Assembly: GCA_015207155.1 (NCBI GenBank)
Contig: JADEXK010000001.1
Location: 140,141-204,140 of the forward strand
DNA length: 64,000 bases
Origin: Nostocales cyanobacterium LEGE 11386
GTDB taxonomy: Bacteria; Cyanobacteriota; Cyanobacteriia; Cyanobacteriales; Nostocaceae
Reading direction: 5' to 3'
The notes beneath the pieces are model-generated. The model did not search any database, was not told the DNA's origin, and saw only the letters and a program-made list of their open reading frames with translations. This document shows, piece after piece, positions 19,471 through 30,100 of this stretch (positions are counted from its first letter, which is position 1; every line of letters starts with the position of its first letter). A program made the position numbers and the translations under genes.

Positions 19471-21252
19471 TCACTGGGCTTCAGCTATCCAAGGCTGTAA
19501 TTTAGCTCGGTATTGATAGTCTTGAACATCTCGATTTCTTTGAGCCACTTGGCTGTTGGCAGGAAGCTTTCTGGTTTGGTAGAGATAGAAAATCTCATAA
19601 AAAGCTCCATAACCTACCAATGCAATTAACAGGAAGAGATATTGCAGAGAGCGAGGAGATAAAAATCCGGCAATTCCAAAACCTTTCCACAAAAACATTG
19701 CATACCAAACAGCAACATTTAAACAAGTCTGACGACTATTTCTAAAAATATTGCACCGTCTAGGTTCATATCTGGCATTTTCCAAATAAGTATCAGCATG
19801 ACTTACAGGACTATGATGATTGAGCAGCTGATCAGCACGATAAGGATCAAGGAAACCAATATTTTTGCCTTGTTCACCAAGCAAACTCAATTGGTCGTGG
19901 ACATGATTGATAAAGTTGCCTACTCGTTTGGTGTGTTGCAAGTATGTGTTAACGTAGCGCAAGTGTAAATGCCATTTACCAAGATAGAGAGGTACATGCA
20001 AACCAAACCACCAAGTATATTCAAAGGATATTCTCCAACTCATAATGCTGGCGTTACCTAATTGCTTGGCATGGTAGCGGTACAGACGATTGACATCTTG
20101 GACATAGCGAAGATTGAAGCGATTGTAAGCTTCCCGTTTTGTTTCGGCATCAGCTTCTTTAGCTAGTTTGGCGCGAATTATTTCGGTGATGCTTTCAGTC
20201 GCAAAGGCAATCATTGTTGTGCCGAAAGAATAAAACGCATCAAAAATACAAGCCGCATCTCCCAGCACATACCAGTTATCCTGAGAGTATAGAGTTTTAC
20301 TGTTATGACCTAACCTGGGTAAATAGTGAAAATCAACCAATTCGCCGCTATTAATTAACTGATAAAGTAGTTTGTGATTTTCTTTGAGGAAAGCTGAAAA
20401 CTTATCTAAGCTATTAATACTGTTAGCTGGAATCACCTCGTGATGATGAATCACACCAATGGACAATTCTAATGGGTCTTTGTCTGTGGGAATCATCCAT
20501 AACCAGTGACCGTGACCAAACCAGTGATTGGTAGCATAGTAGTGACTGGTAGCAGCACCGGTGGGGTCATAGCCATCGTGGAAGAGTTTACGGTCTATAT
20601 TTCTCACTCGCACCCATGCTGAACCGTTATTGAGACCGTAGAGGTTGTCTGGCCCTTGACCACCATCAGGTTGATGGAAGATAACATTGTCTGTCTTACG
20701 GCCAATAATGAACTTGCGACCTGCTGCATCAATTACATGCTTGGCTTTCAGTTCTATATCTTCACCATGAACCTTAACCTTAACCGTCTTAATTGCATCA
20801 CCTGGAGTCAAGTCTACATCTAGTACACGACCGTTGTAGAAAACCGCACCCATCTCCTTATTCATCTTCAGCACATCCCGCTCGAACTTGGCTCGGTTCA
20901 TATGAAAGGAACCAATGTCGGTCTGCCGATTTACCCACAGGTGGTAGTAGTCATCCAAATTAGAGGTTTGAGCAGGATCTTTAGGCCAGTGAAAATTTAA
21001 TCCGTTCTTGGGTGTGTGGTTTTCGATCATGTATTCGTAAAGTCCCAACTCCTTGCAGACAAAGAGAGCAGCGCCTTCGATCATGGATTCACCGATTTTC
21101 ATATCTTTGTCGGTGCGTTCTTCAGGGCGAGGATCAATGAGCGCAACTTTGATATTGGGAATGTTGAGCATGAGATGTCGAGCTTGACAAACGCCCGCAA
21201 ATCCTGCTCCCATAATTACGACATCATATTCTTGAGGCTGAGTGGTGTACAT
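19471..21252 (-). CDS. Flavin-dependent halogenase-like protein (first of a tandem pair)
   Basis: A 593-residue paralogue of the next gene downstream, with the same landmarks at the same positions: GAGFAG at 15-20, K52-IGES, WLWMIP at 250-255 and WYVLGDAACIFDAFYSFG. Both N-terminal halves are strongly alike, while the C-terminal halves differ more, which suggests different substrates. The last 90 residues hold hydrophobic stretches (FGIAGFLSPRSLQYLFLLIALVGYGAFYEIFY), compatible with action on a lipid-like or carrier-bound chain at the membrane. It starts at ATG 21252 and lies about 400 bases downstream of the hot-dog-domain gene. Other readings are a flavin hydroxylase or epoxidase of the same fold. 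Confidence 0.75.
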   Translation of the reverse strand: MYTTQPQEYDVVIMGAGFAGVCQARHLMLNIPNIKVALIDPRPEERTDKDMKIGESMIEGAALFVCKELGLYEYMIENHTPKNGLNFHWPKDPAQTSNLDDYYHLWVNRQTDIGSFHMNRAKFERDVLKMNKEMGAVFYNGRVLDVDLTPGDAIKTVKVKVHGEDIELKAKHVIDAAGRKFIIGRKTDNVIFHQPDGGQGPDNLYGLNNGSAWVRVRNIDRKLFHDGYDPTGAATSHYYATNHWFGHGHWLWMIPTDKDPLELSIGVIHHHEVIPANSINSLDKFSAFLKENHKLLYQLINSGELVDFHYLPRLGHNSKTLYSQDNWYVLGDAACIFDAFYSFGTTMIAFATESITEIIRAKLAKEADAETKREAYNRFNLRYVQDVNRLYRYHAKQLGNASIMSWRISFEYTWWFGLHVPLYLGKWHLHLRYVNTYLQHTKRVGNFINHVHDQLSLLGEQGKNIGFLDPYRADQLLNHHSPVSHADTYLENARYEPRRCNIFRNSRQTCLNVAVWYAMFLWKGFGIAGFLSPRSLQYLFLLIALVGYGAFYEIFYLYQTRKLPANSQVAQRNRDVQDYQYRAKLQPWIAEAQ

Positions 21253-21654
21253 TAGACTTAATTAAATTGGTAAATAACTTGATTTTGGGTGCATCCCGTT
21301 TTTGTTAAATAACCCAGTAGGTTCATTGGTCTGGCGTTTTTATAAAAGTGGGATGCTACCCTTTCTGATTACGCTGTTCATTTATTTCTCAGACCAACTT
21401 GAAGAATTTATGCAGAGATTTACAAACATTGAATTTGGGCATTGCATATTTGCAGGATGATTTGCATTTCTCTCCTACTTAGTACATGATTTCACAAGTT
21501 CGTAGCGAAAAAAATTGCCTTGATCAAACCTTAGCGTTACTCTGCGCTAACCTTTGCGATCCTTTGCGTTTAAATTTCCACCCTCAATTCGCCATGAATT
21601 TATGCAAAAAAGCATCTGATTCAGCAACGCCATTGTGGGAATATTTACGTTCAA
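21253..21654. other. Gap with a possible small inverted-repeat element
   Basis: GCATCCCGTTTT (21291-) and AAAAGTGGGATGC (-21356) bracket about 66 bases, like a small MITE. Further along (about 21525-21575) is a CTTTGCG/CTCTGCG-type dispersed repeat of the same kind as at about 35788-35823. No gene is seen. Confidence 0.45.
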
Positions 21655-23265
21655 TCAAGACTGTTCACATAGAGCCAAGCGCACAACTTCTGGTAATGGC
21701 GCTGGTACGAATTTTCCATCCTGGCTACGGCTAAACCATGCAGCTTCATGCTCACCAACGGCTAGCTTTTGTTTGTTACCATCTGGTGTGAGGCGAAAAT
21801 ATTCAAAAGCTAAACTTACACTGTTTTCGTATACTGCCCGTAGTGACATATTCACCTGGATTTGATCGAAGGGTAGCGCTTCGCGTAAGTTTTCTACCCG
21901 ACTGTTCAGACATCGAAATTCACCTTGACTTGCTGTTCTGCGGTAAGAGTCTGGGATAAGTTTATGGAAGAAACTATCCCGGATGCGTCCTTGCCAAACG
22001 TAGTAGTTAGCAAAGTTAATATTGCCGATCGCATCTGTATCTTCTAGAGATGTTTCAAAAATCTGTTCTCGTAGTAATCGACCAGAGTTAATGCCTGCTA
22101 GTGCCTGATATAACTTTTTACCTACGTAAATATCCGCAAATAATTCTAGGAGTGGCTGGGGAGTATAGGACGGGTCAGATAATTGGTTGATGAACTTTTT
22201 TAAGTAATCTGGTAAGGGTTTCGGTTCGGCGGGCCCTTGTTTGGCTAGATTTACCCAAGTCATACACAATTGACTTTGAGCAACCCTTTCAAAACTACCA
22301 TCAGGTAAAACTTTTAACCAATCGTAGCGAAAATCAACAGTTGAATTAGCAGGGCCAGATACATTAGCTACCCAGTAACGTCCTTCGATAACATCGTTTA
22401 GTCCTGCTTCACCAAGAATTCGAGTTTGAGCATGATTAGTGACCATCCCCCACTCACCAGTAGCTAAATGCTGTCCTAGGGGTTCACGAATAGACCAAAT
22501 AGCTAAATCGCGAATCTTACCCATCCAGTTAAAAAAGTGCGAAAAATAGACACTTTGGCTGAGGTTAGCAGTTTCTTTGTACGAGACAGGCGATCGCACA
22601 ACAAATACTTTTTCGTTTTCGTGAGGATTACTGATGCTGTAAATATTTTCAACTGGTATAGTCGGGGCTGTTTTTGGTGGAGTGCGATCGCTAGCAGTGG
22701 CTTGAGGATTGGAGACAACAACGGCAACAACTCTTTCTGGGCCTCGTGTTAATGCCAAAGGAAAAGTCAGGACGTATATTTGATTGTCAACAGTAATCCC
22801 CCGGAATAGAATACTATCTCCCTCATAACGGTCAATTTCTAAGTCGAATTTTTGAGCATTTGTAGCTTTACGCACAGCTTCAACTGCTGCCCAAATCCGT
22901 GTACCAGCAAGGTCTACTGAATCGGAACTATTTTCTAGTAGCTGTTGCATTACAGGCTCACGAGAATTACTGAGTAAAGCAGTCCAGTCTTCTCGTAAAC
23001 GATGGGTTACAGGGGCAATGTCACAACCTTGGGGGCCTAAACCAGCGACACAGAGACAAACGCGATCGTCATGAGAAAGAGACACATCTACTAATTCCTT
23101 TTCTAGTCCCTCAAGTACAGGTTTTCCAGAATCAAGCCAATTTATTTGAACATTTTGTAGTAAATCTGAACCTTGTAGAGGTGTTGGGCCAAATTTACTG
23201 ATTGGACGGGAACTGCTTTTTGGTCTAGCTTTGGTTTTGACAGCAGTTGATGAAGACTTGTTCAT
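21655..23265 (-). CDS. PPTase-like segment fused to two hot-dog thioesterase/dehydratase domains (enediyne-TE-like)
   Basis: A 536-residue protein with three parts. Residues 1-30 are basic and Ser-rich. About 55-145 resembles the phosphopantetheinyl-transferase-like segment that ends enediyne PKSs: GPQGCDIAPV (78-86) with the Mg-binding D82 but Ala84 where Glu is usual, then TRIWAAVEAVRKA with E129 and K133. Two hot-dog domains follow. The first (about 245-345) has NLSQSVYFSHFFNWMGKIRD. The second (about 400-520) has LEDTDAIGNINFANYYVWQ and is very like enediyne thioesterases of the CalE7/DynE7 type, which release the polyene from the ACP. I infer that it follows ACP-KR-DH in the assembly line and may release or dehydrate the chain. 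The PPTase part looks too short to be a full enzyme. ATG at 23265. Confidence 0.7.
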   Translation of the reverse strand: MNKSSSTAVKTKARPKSSSRPISKFGPTPLQGSDLLQNVQINWLDSGKPVLEGLEKELVDVSLSHDDRVCLCVAGLGPQGCDIAPVTHRLREDWTALLSNSREPVMQQLLENSSDSVDLAGTRIWAAVEAVRKATNAQKFDLEIDRYEGDSILFRGITVDNQIYVLTFPLALTRGPERVVAVVVSNPQATASDRTPPKTAPTIPVENIYSISNPHENEKVFVVRSPVSYKETANLSQSVYFSHFFNWMGKIRDLAIWSIREPLGQHLATGEWGMVTNHAQTRILGEAGLNDVIEGRYWVANVSGPANSTVDFRYDWLKVLPDGSFERVAQSQLCMTWVNLAKQGPAEPKPLPDYLKKFINQLSDPSYTPQPLLELFADIYVGKKLYQALAGINSGRLLREQIFETSLEDTDAIGNINFANYYVWQGRIRDSFFHKLIPDSYRRTASQGEFRCLNSRVENLREALPFDQIQVNMSLRAVYENSVSLAFEYFRLTPDGNKQKLAVGEHEAAWFSRSQDGKFVPAPLPEVVRLALCEQS

Positions 23266-23394
23266 GACTTAATACTTATCCTTAGCGTTAAATTTTTGAA
23301 ATCAGGGACTTGTAAATAGAAAAGGCTACGAATATTTTTAGGAAAATAGCTGGCTGTCATTTGTCTTGACTTCTGACAGCCTTGCTTGTCAACA

Positions 23395-26300
23395 TTATTC
23401 AAGAGTGCTTAACAGCTTACCCACAGTTTTGGAAAACACTGGTATTTCCCGTTGGCGGCGTTCTGCGGCAGATAAAGCATGTAACCCAGGAAGTTGCGCT
23501 AATGAAGCTTCTGGTACGGTCATCTGCAAAGCTTTAGCTCGGTTGTTAAGTTCACGGCGCAGAAGTTGCTCATCTCGCTGAGTAGGATCAGCCAAATCTT
23601 CAGCAGTCGGATGATTTTCACGATGTTCTAGAATCTGTAGGTGATAACCATCTAGTTTTTCAATGATGCGTCCTGCTTCATCCACAGCAAAGACTGTGCT
23701 GTTATATTGCCGACCTTGGCGACCATGCAGGTTAACCACACCGATGCAGGAACCAGATATATTGCTATCAGTTTGATAAACTTGAATGCTGTTGATGCGG
23801 ATGGGTAAGCAAATGTCTTGAGGAACTACAGGCTGTACAGCTTGGAGTAAGGAATCTCGATAATAGGGGTCACCTAGTAGGAAAGGCCCAGATGCTCTAT
23901 CAAATTTTTCTTCACCTGTGACTGCTGGTACACCTTTTTGGGTACGAAAGACAAACTTCTTCGAGTTGAGGGAGTAAACCTGCTGTATGCGTTGGAAGCG
24001 GGGCCCTTGAAATAACAACCATCCATACAAGTCTTGTTGAGGATCAATATCCAAAGGTGCTGGAGGAAGTTTAATCTGTTCTTTGGGAGCTTCATGTTGC
24101 TGGTCGAAGACAAAAGTAGCTGCAAAATGAGCCATTGCAAACCCAGTCCGCTCAGTTCTGATTTCTGCCCGTACTTTGCGGAAGTCATTCACTGATTCAC
24201 GTTCTAGTACTTCGGCACGAATTTCAATATCTATGCCATTTTCCGGGTCTACAACAATCGGGCGTTCTAAGCGGATATCTTCAATTCGCAGTGCATCTAG
24301 CTGAGTTAAACCTGTTGCGTAGGCAACAGCTTGAGCCATCGCTTCTAGACCAAACACAGTGGGGAACAGATAGGAGCCTTTGTAAATATGGTCTTTGACG
24401 TAGGAATCGCGCTCTAAGCTCAGATGGGTGCGAGCTACGATCTCAACATCAGGTTCCATAATCTGCACCTGCTCGATAAATCTTAATGCCGCAGCTGGAG
24501 GCATCCGTTTTGTCCGCCAGGTATCAAAACCACGGCGTAGAGTGTCTATGCCGCCCAGTCTAGCTGAAACTACGACTTGGGGATCTCCAGGGTCATTTTG
24601 CATGAGGTGTAGGAATCGACGTACAGCTTCGTCTGTGGGCATAGCTTCGATTCCCATGCGGTTGAGGTTCCGGACAGTACCCATGCGGGCACCCATGCCG
24701 ACTTCTGCCCAAACACTAAAGGCAATGGCTAGAGTGGCGGTTTCTGGATGTTCTTCTCCAAAGCGGCGCAAAATCAAATCCAGAGCTTCGTTAGAGAACC
24801 CATACCAGGTATTACCAGGCAATCCGAGAACAGCGCTGATAGAAGAGAAACCGACAAACATTTTTGGTGGCTTATTAGCAAGGGCTTGTATCAAATTCAT
24901 CACACCAAGTAATTTGGGTGCTACTTCTGTACGTGCTTCTTCCAAACTGGCATTTTCTACACGACGGGGTTTGTTGAGGGCAGAGCCGTGAATTACTCCG
25001 GTAATCTTACCTAGTTCTTTCTCAACGCGTTGTACCAAATTGGCAACTGCGATCGCATCATTAACATTGCACTGATAATACCGACAGGTTAATCCTTCAT
25101 CTTGGAAGTGTTGCAGGGTGTTAGCAATTTCTGCACTACTCTTGCCTGTGGGGTCAACTTGGGGATGAGCCGAACTACCAACTAGAGCCATACGTACTCC
25201 TGTGGTTCTAGCTAGAGCCAAGGCACACTCAGCAGTAATACCTTTAGCACCACCTGTAATTAAAAATACATCTTTGGGCAACCAGGTGATATCTCGGTGT
25301 TCATACAGTACCGTATCTTGCACGCGGGGTCGGGGGATGAGTCGAGTTAGTTCGGTATCATAGCCAACTGCTACAAATGCTTCTGGTCGGGAGAGTTCTG
25401 CAATGATTCGTTCTGTGAGTGAAGTGGGAGTAACACTAACGGGAACATCAATCACCCGCACTTTCAGATCAGAGCGTTCGAGGTGGAGGCTGGCAGCAAA
25501 GCCCATGCTACAGGATTGCTCGATATCGGTTACTTGCGCTAGTCTACCGAAGTAGCCACCACCAAACTGAATGTAAGCAACTGTGGTGTATTGGCGTTGA
25601 GCTTTAGCGGCTGCGGGTGGTGTAGCGGCAGCGCGAACCCTCTGCATAGCTCTTTGAAGACGAGCTTCTGGGGTCATTTCACCCTTCGGTGACCGGGGAA
25701 GTACGGCAATGAAGTGTGTAAATTCAACACTGTGGATGAGTGAGCGATCGCCTACTTGTTCAAAAGTTACAGCTTGGACTCTCGCACCTTGGCTGAGAAA
25801 TTCTTGCTGTAATATCTCTACAAAATCAGCTTCTTCTACCTCAGACATAATCAGGATGTTGGCATTTGACCAATTATCCACCTCGAACATGTTGGTCGTT
25901 TCCCAATTATCTTCCTGGCTGGAGGCAGGTAGTACGGGTTTTTCTTCAGGAACGTATTCAACAACAAAGTCGCGTACCCAAGGTATTGATTCTGATACTG
26001 GTAAAGTTGTTGATACTTTGAGGCTTGGTTGTACAGGCTGTGGTTGCACAGATGGTTTTTGCTTCTCTGTCAGTTGTTGTAAGACGGTGGCAATCTCTGC
26101 AAGGGTAGCATTAGCAAAGTTAGAAGGATCAATCAGCCCCTCAACTCCTACACGTTTAGCTGCTTCAGCCACAAACTCTGCTGTTTTGATCGAGTCTAGA
26201 TTTAAATCATCTAGCAGATGCAGGTTCATGGATAAGGTTTCTCGTGGAAAACCTGTACGCTGCACTACCATTTCCAGCAACATATTGGGTATGGATGCTA

Positions 26301-26904
26301 GTTTTGACTCTTGTTTAGGTTCGATTACCACTGGTTGTGGGGGAATTACAGGAGTAACTTGAGTCTGATTCACACTAGGCATGACATCACGCACAGCCTC
26401 AACAATCTCTTGCAGAGAGGCGTTGGCTAGAGTAGAAGGATCGACTTTACCTGCTACACCACATTCCTTTGCAGTACCAGCAACCAGTTCCCCACCTTTG
26501 ATAGAATCCAAATTCAAATCATCTAGTAATCGTAGTTGCAAGGTGATACTTTCTCGCGGAAACCCGGTTTGCTTAACCACCAAATTTACTAGAATGGCTT
26601 CCACATCTATGGTTGGTTGAGAAACTACTTGGGGAGCTACTTGGGGGGCTGCTTGTGGTTGTTGTACTGCTGCATAGGAAATACTTGCAGGCTGACTGGT
26701 GGGCAGTTCAACTATGTAATGCTGGTTGGCGTTACCATGACCATTTTGTTGGGCTTGATGAATCTGCTTTGTTAAATGTGGCAAGCTTTGCAAATCAGCG
26801 CGAATAATTTGAGCTAAAAATGAACCGCGTTGGCTAAAGTAGTTAGTTAAAAGTTTGGTGAGTTCGTCGTTCATTTGCTGATGTGCAGAATTTTGGCTAT
26901 TCAT
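23395..26904 (-). CDS. Iterative type I PKS subunit: ACP-ACP-KR-DH (PUFA/Hgl/enediyne type)
   Basis: 1169 residues. The N-terminal 45 residues contain YFSQRGSFLAQIIRADLQS, a copy of the C-terminal tail of the upstream KS-AT protein. Two acyl carrier domains follow, each with the phosphopantetheine Ser in DLNLDSIK (Ser134, Ser238), joined by Pro/Gln-rich linkers. A ketoreductase starts with a non-binding pseudo-domain (about 345-530) and then has the NADP loop GGAKGITAE (551-559) and the Ser/Tyr/Asn set around FSSISAVLG...WYGFSN. The last third is a PUFA-type hot-dog dehydratase (YVKDHIYKGSYLFPTVFGLE). The tandem ACPs and this KR type are hallmarks of PUFA synthase and heterocyst-glycolipid (HglD-like) PKSs. 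ATG at 26904. It is 199 bases from the KS-AT gene. Confidence 0.85.
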   Translation of the reverse strand: MNSQNSAHQQMNDELTKLLTNYFSQRGSFLAQIIRADLQSLPHLTKQIHQAQQNGHGNANQHYIVELPTSQPASISYAAVQQPQAAPQVAPQVVSQPTIDVEAILVNLVVKQTGFPRESITLQLRLLDDLNLDSIKGGELVAGTAKECGVAGKVDPSTLANASLQEIVEAVRDVMPSVNQTQVTPVIPPQPVVIEPKQESKLASIPNMLLEMVVQRTGFPRETLSMNLHLLDDLNLDSIKTAEFVAEAAKRVGVEGLIDPSNFANATLAEIATVLQQLTEKQKPSVQPQPVQPSLKVSTTLPVSESIPWVRDFVVEYVPEEKPVLPASSQEDNWETTNMFEVDNWSNANILIMSEVEEADFVEILQQEFLSQGARVQAVTFEQVGDRSLIHSVEFTHFIAVLPRSPKGEMTPEARLQRAMQRVRAAATPPAAAKAQRQYTTVAYIQFGGGYFGRLAQVTDIEQSCSMGFAASLHLERSDLKVRVIDVPVSVTPTSLTERIIAELSRPEAFVAVGYDTELTRLIPRPRVQDTVLYEHRDITWLPKDVFLITGGAKGITAECALALARTTGVRMALVGSSAHPQVDPTGKSSAEIANTLQHFQDEGLTCRYYQCNVNDAIAVANLVQRVEKELGKITGVIHGSALNKPRRVENASLEEARTEVAPKLLGVMNLIQALANKPPKMFVGFSSISAVLGLPGNTWYGFSNEALDLILRRFGEEHPETATLAIAFSVWAEVGMGARMGTVRNLNRMGIEAMPTDEAVRRFLHLMQNDPGDPQVVVSARLGGIDTLRRGFDTWRTKRMPPAAALRFIEQVQIMEPDVEIVARTHLSLERDSYVKDHIYKGSYLFPTVFGLEAMAQAVAYATGLTQLDALRIEDIRLERPIVVDPENGIDIEIRAEVLERESVNDFRKVRAEIRTERTGFAMAHFAATFVFDQQHEAPKEQIKLPPAPLDIDPQQDLYGWLLFQGPRFQRIQQVYSLNSKKFVFRTQKGVPAVTGEEKFDRASGPFLLGDPYYRDSLLQAVQPVVPQDICLPIRINSIQVYQTDSNISGSCIGVVNLHGRQGRQYNSTVFAVDEAGRIIEKLDGYHLQILEHRENHPTAEDLADPTQRDEQLLRRELNNRAKALQMTVPEASLAQLPGLHALSAAERRQREIPVFSKTVGKLLSTLE

Positions 26905-26941
26905 TATGCGTTCTCTTGTTAATGGTTGACTTTAGTTAGTG

Positions 26942-27028
26942 CTGTAAAGCCCTGCGGGCATAGCTGCGCTTAGAGCGGTAGCGGGGCGTAAAGCCCTGCG
27001 GGCATAGCTGCGCTTATGCCCGTGCTGA
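26942..27028. repeat. Dispersed repeat, double copy between the two PKS genes
   Basis: Two units of TGTAAAGCCCTGCGGGCATA and AGCTGCGCTTA separated by GAGCGGTAGCGGGGCG, the reverse complement of 19368-19450. It occupies the gap between the KS-AT and ACP-ACP-KR-DH genes, just where the two protein ends share the same tail sequence. Confidence 0.85.
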
Positions 27029-27103
27029 GTGCTGAGTAAAGGACTGAAGTATTTGGTATAAACCCCACCGCCCTTTGTGGGCGGTTTTTCAACTCAGCAC
27101 TAT

Positions 27104-30100
27104 TCATAGATGTGGCAAAGTTTCAATATCGGCTCGAATCAACTCAGCTAAAAATGAGCTTCGTTGTGAAAAATAAGCAGATAGGGTATCAAAAAACTCT
27201 TCGTCATTCTGCTGTGTTAATTCCTGCTTAGGTATATATCTGTCCGATAGATAAGAAATATGCACAACTTCATTTATTTGTTCTAGTGACTCTGGGAAGG
27301 GTCGTTCGCAAGGATTGTCGATGAATAGACGCTGTGATGCTGGTATAAAAGGACGTACTAGACGATTTTCGTAAAGTGCTGTCCAGTTAACTTCGCCACC
27401 GTGAACAAAGAAACTACCTAACAAAGTGTTGAGGTCGCGATCGCTTCCCGCTTGGGATTCTACGGGGAAACACAAGGGGCCATTGGTGCTGTTTGTTGCT
27501 TCTACCAAACCAGAAAGCACCTTTCCAGGGCCTACCTCAATGATTAAATCGCATTGGGGAGCGATCGCTTTCACTAAGGAAACAAAGTCTACTTGGGAAA
27601 CCATTTGGTTAGCGAAGTATTCCCGCAAATTGATTCCAGATTGGACTTGCTGACCGTTCACACTAGAAAATAGTGGTAATAAGGTTTGGGTAAGCTTCTC
27701 TGGAATTGGTGCATGGGCACGCAGATATGTAGCTGCTTGTGCAATCATTTGGGAATGAAAGGCGTTAGCAACTGGCAGAAGGCGAGTTTGGATATCTTGA
27801 TCTGTGGCACGTTTAATTGCTGCTTCTATGCTGGCTCGCTCGCCAGAAATCACGGTCTGTACTGGACTATTGATATTAGCTACGACTACATAGCCAGGGA
27901 TTCCTTGCAAAAGGCTCTCAGCAGTTGCCGATGAACAAGCTAGACTTGCCATGGTGCCAGCATTTTCGCTCTTAGCTGCCATCGCTTTTCCACGCATAGC
28001 AGCAAAACACAATAGGGTTTTTTCGTCATATGCTCCCACTGCTTGAAAAGCTGTGAGTTCACCCAAGCTGTGACCACCGATGACAGATGGCTTAATTCCT
28101 AGGCGTTCTAGATAGCGCTGCCACAGTAAAGAAGCAAAGCAAATGGCTGCGGGTGCAACTTCGGTCAGTTTCTTAAACCAGTCTTGGACTTGTTCTTGAT
28201 TAGCTGCCCGGTCGAGAGGACGATAGATGAACTCACTAATTGGCTCAAAGCCCATTTCTGTCAGCCAGTTATCTGCTTGTTGCAGCAATTCCCTTGCCCA
28301 AGCATGACGTTCTACCAAAGTCCGAGCCATATTCAATTTTTGTGAGCCTTGACCGGGGAACAGAAAAGCTACACGATGACGCTTGACTGAGTTGGCAATC
28401 CAAATGTCTTTTTGGGGAGTAACTTTAATTTCTCCTGGGGAGGGGGGAGTGTCATTCAGCATCTGTTCGAGTTGCTGGAGACGTGCCATTAATTCTTTGG
28501 GTGTACCAGCAATCACCGCCGCCCGCACAGATTGAGAAGACTTGGTTGCTTGTGCTAGTTGGGCAGCAAAATCAACGAGTTCAGCCAGGCTCATACCTGC
28601 GGCTTGGTTAATCACTGCCTGAGTCCGTTGCAGTAGTGCTTGCACAGATTCTGCACTCAAGACAAATACTTCTGTATCTTGGTGAGAAACTAACAACGCC
28701 CTTTCAGCAAGACTGGGTTTGAGATGAGGTGCAGGTGCATGACCAGAAGAAAGGGTGACATGAGAATTGATACCGCCAAATCCCATTGCTGAAACACCAG
28801 CTACCAATTCATCAGAGGCGGGGCGGATTTCCCCTTGAATAATCGGATAAAGGCACTTGGCAGAATTATCAAATACGGGGTTGGGGTCTTTACAGCCTGC
28901 TGTGGGTGGGATAACTCGCTGATTGACAGCCATGACTGCTTTGATAAAGCCGCCAATACCAGCAGCAGCTTTAGTGTGTCCTACCAGGGATTTAAAGGAA
29001 GTGACACCGCAAGAACGAGGTGCTAATTCACCATCAGAACTCATAGCTAAGGCGATACCTTCAATTTCAGTGCGATCGCCTACTGGAGTGCCTGTACCAT
29101 GTCCTTCAATAAAGTCTAGTTCGTGGGGGCTGTAACCTGCGCGGTCATAAGCGCGGCGTAATGCTTGAGCTTGTCCTACTTTTGAGGGGGCTGTAATTCC
29201 GCCTTTGCCATCAGATGAGATACCCCAACCATTCAACACTGCATATATATAATCGCCATCAGCTTGAGCATCTGCCAATCGTTTCAAGACAACAAAGCCA
29301 CAGCCTTCTCCGGGGATAAAACCACTAGCACGACGGTCATAAACAGTCATATCTTGACCAGTCAGCGCCCCTGTTTTGGCAAATCCAATCAGTTCAAAGG
29401 TATCTAGACTAATATCAACGCCTCCGGCTAAGGCAAGGTTGAGGTCACCGTTAGCTAAGGCTGTAGCAGCAGTAGCAACGGCGATGAGTGAAGAAGAACA
29501 AGCACCGTCTACTGTATAACCACCGCCATTAAAGTTAAAAAAGTTGCAAACTCTGCCAGCAATAGTATTAGAAAGTCCACCAGCTAGGGTATCTTCGGTA
29601 ATTGGTGCGAATACAGATTTGTAGAACTCTTCCATCGTTTCTACAAGTTCTTCCACCGTTTGTTGTGGTAAACCTTTAGCCTTACCTGCGGCCCGCAAAG
29701 CTCGTCGGACATAAGGCCAGCGTAAGCGCATCGTTTGAGAACGGGTGTGTTCTCCAGTCAAGGTGTTTCCGAGTATGACACCTGAGCGTTCAGTCGCAAC
29801 ACTTTGACGAGTGTATCCAGCATCTTGTAGAGCTTTTAATGCTACTTCTAGTGTGAGCCAATGAACAATATCTGTTGATTCGACAGTTGATTTCGGAATA
29901 CGTTTACCAGGCCAATCAAACTCAAAACCATCAATAACAGCAGCGCGATCGCCGTAAGATTTATCTGGTGCTGTTGGTTCTGGGTCATAATACTCAGATA
30001 TGGGCAATCTTTGATCTGGTAGTTGACGAAACTGGCGTCGTCTTGCAAGGATATTTTCCCAAAGTTGTGGCAAACTACTAGCACCAGGATAATGACAACC

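Noticed and set aside
24428..24991. 187-residue + strand frame inside the PKS gene
   Set aside because: It is antisense to the ACP-ACP-KR-DH gene, with Arg/Ser-rich shadow composition typical of opposite-strand frames.
25709..26362. 217-residue + strand frame inside the PKS gene
   Set aside because: Antisense shadow of the ACP region, Ser/Cys-rich and without a domain.
27060..27085. Hairpin with T run (CCGCCC TTTGT GGGCGG TTTTT) downstream of the KS-AT gene
   Set aside because: The T run is on the + strand while the gene is on the minus strand, and a similar CCCTTTGTGGG string recurs near 17262, so it looks like a dispersed repeat rather than the terminator of this gene.
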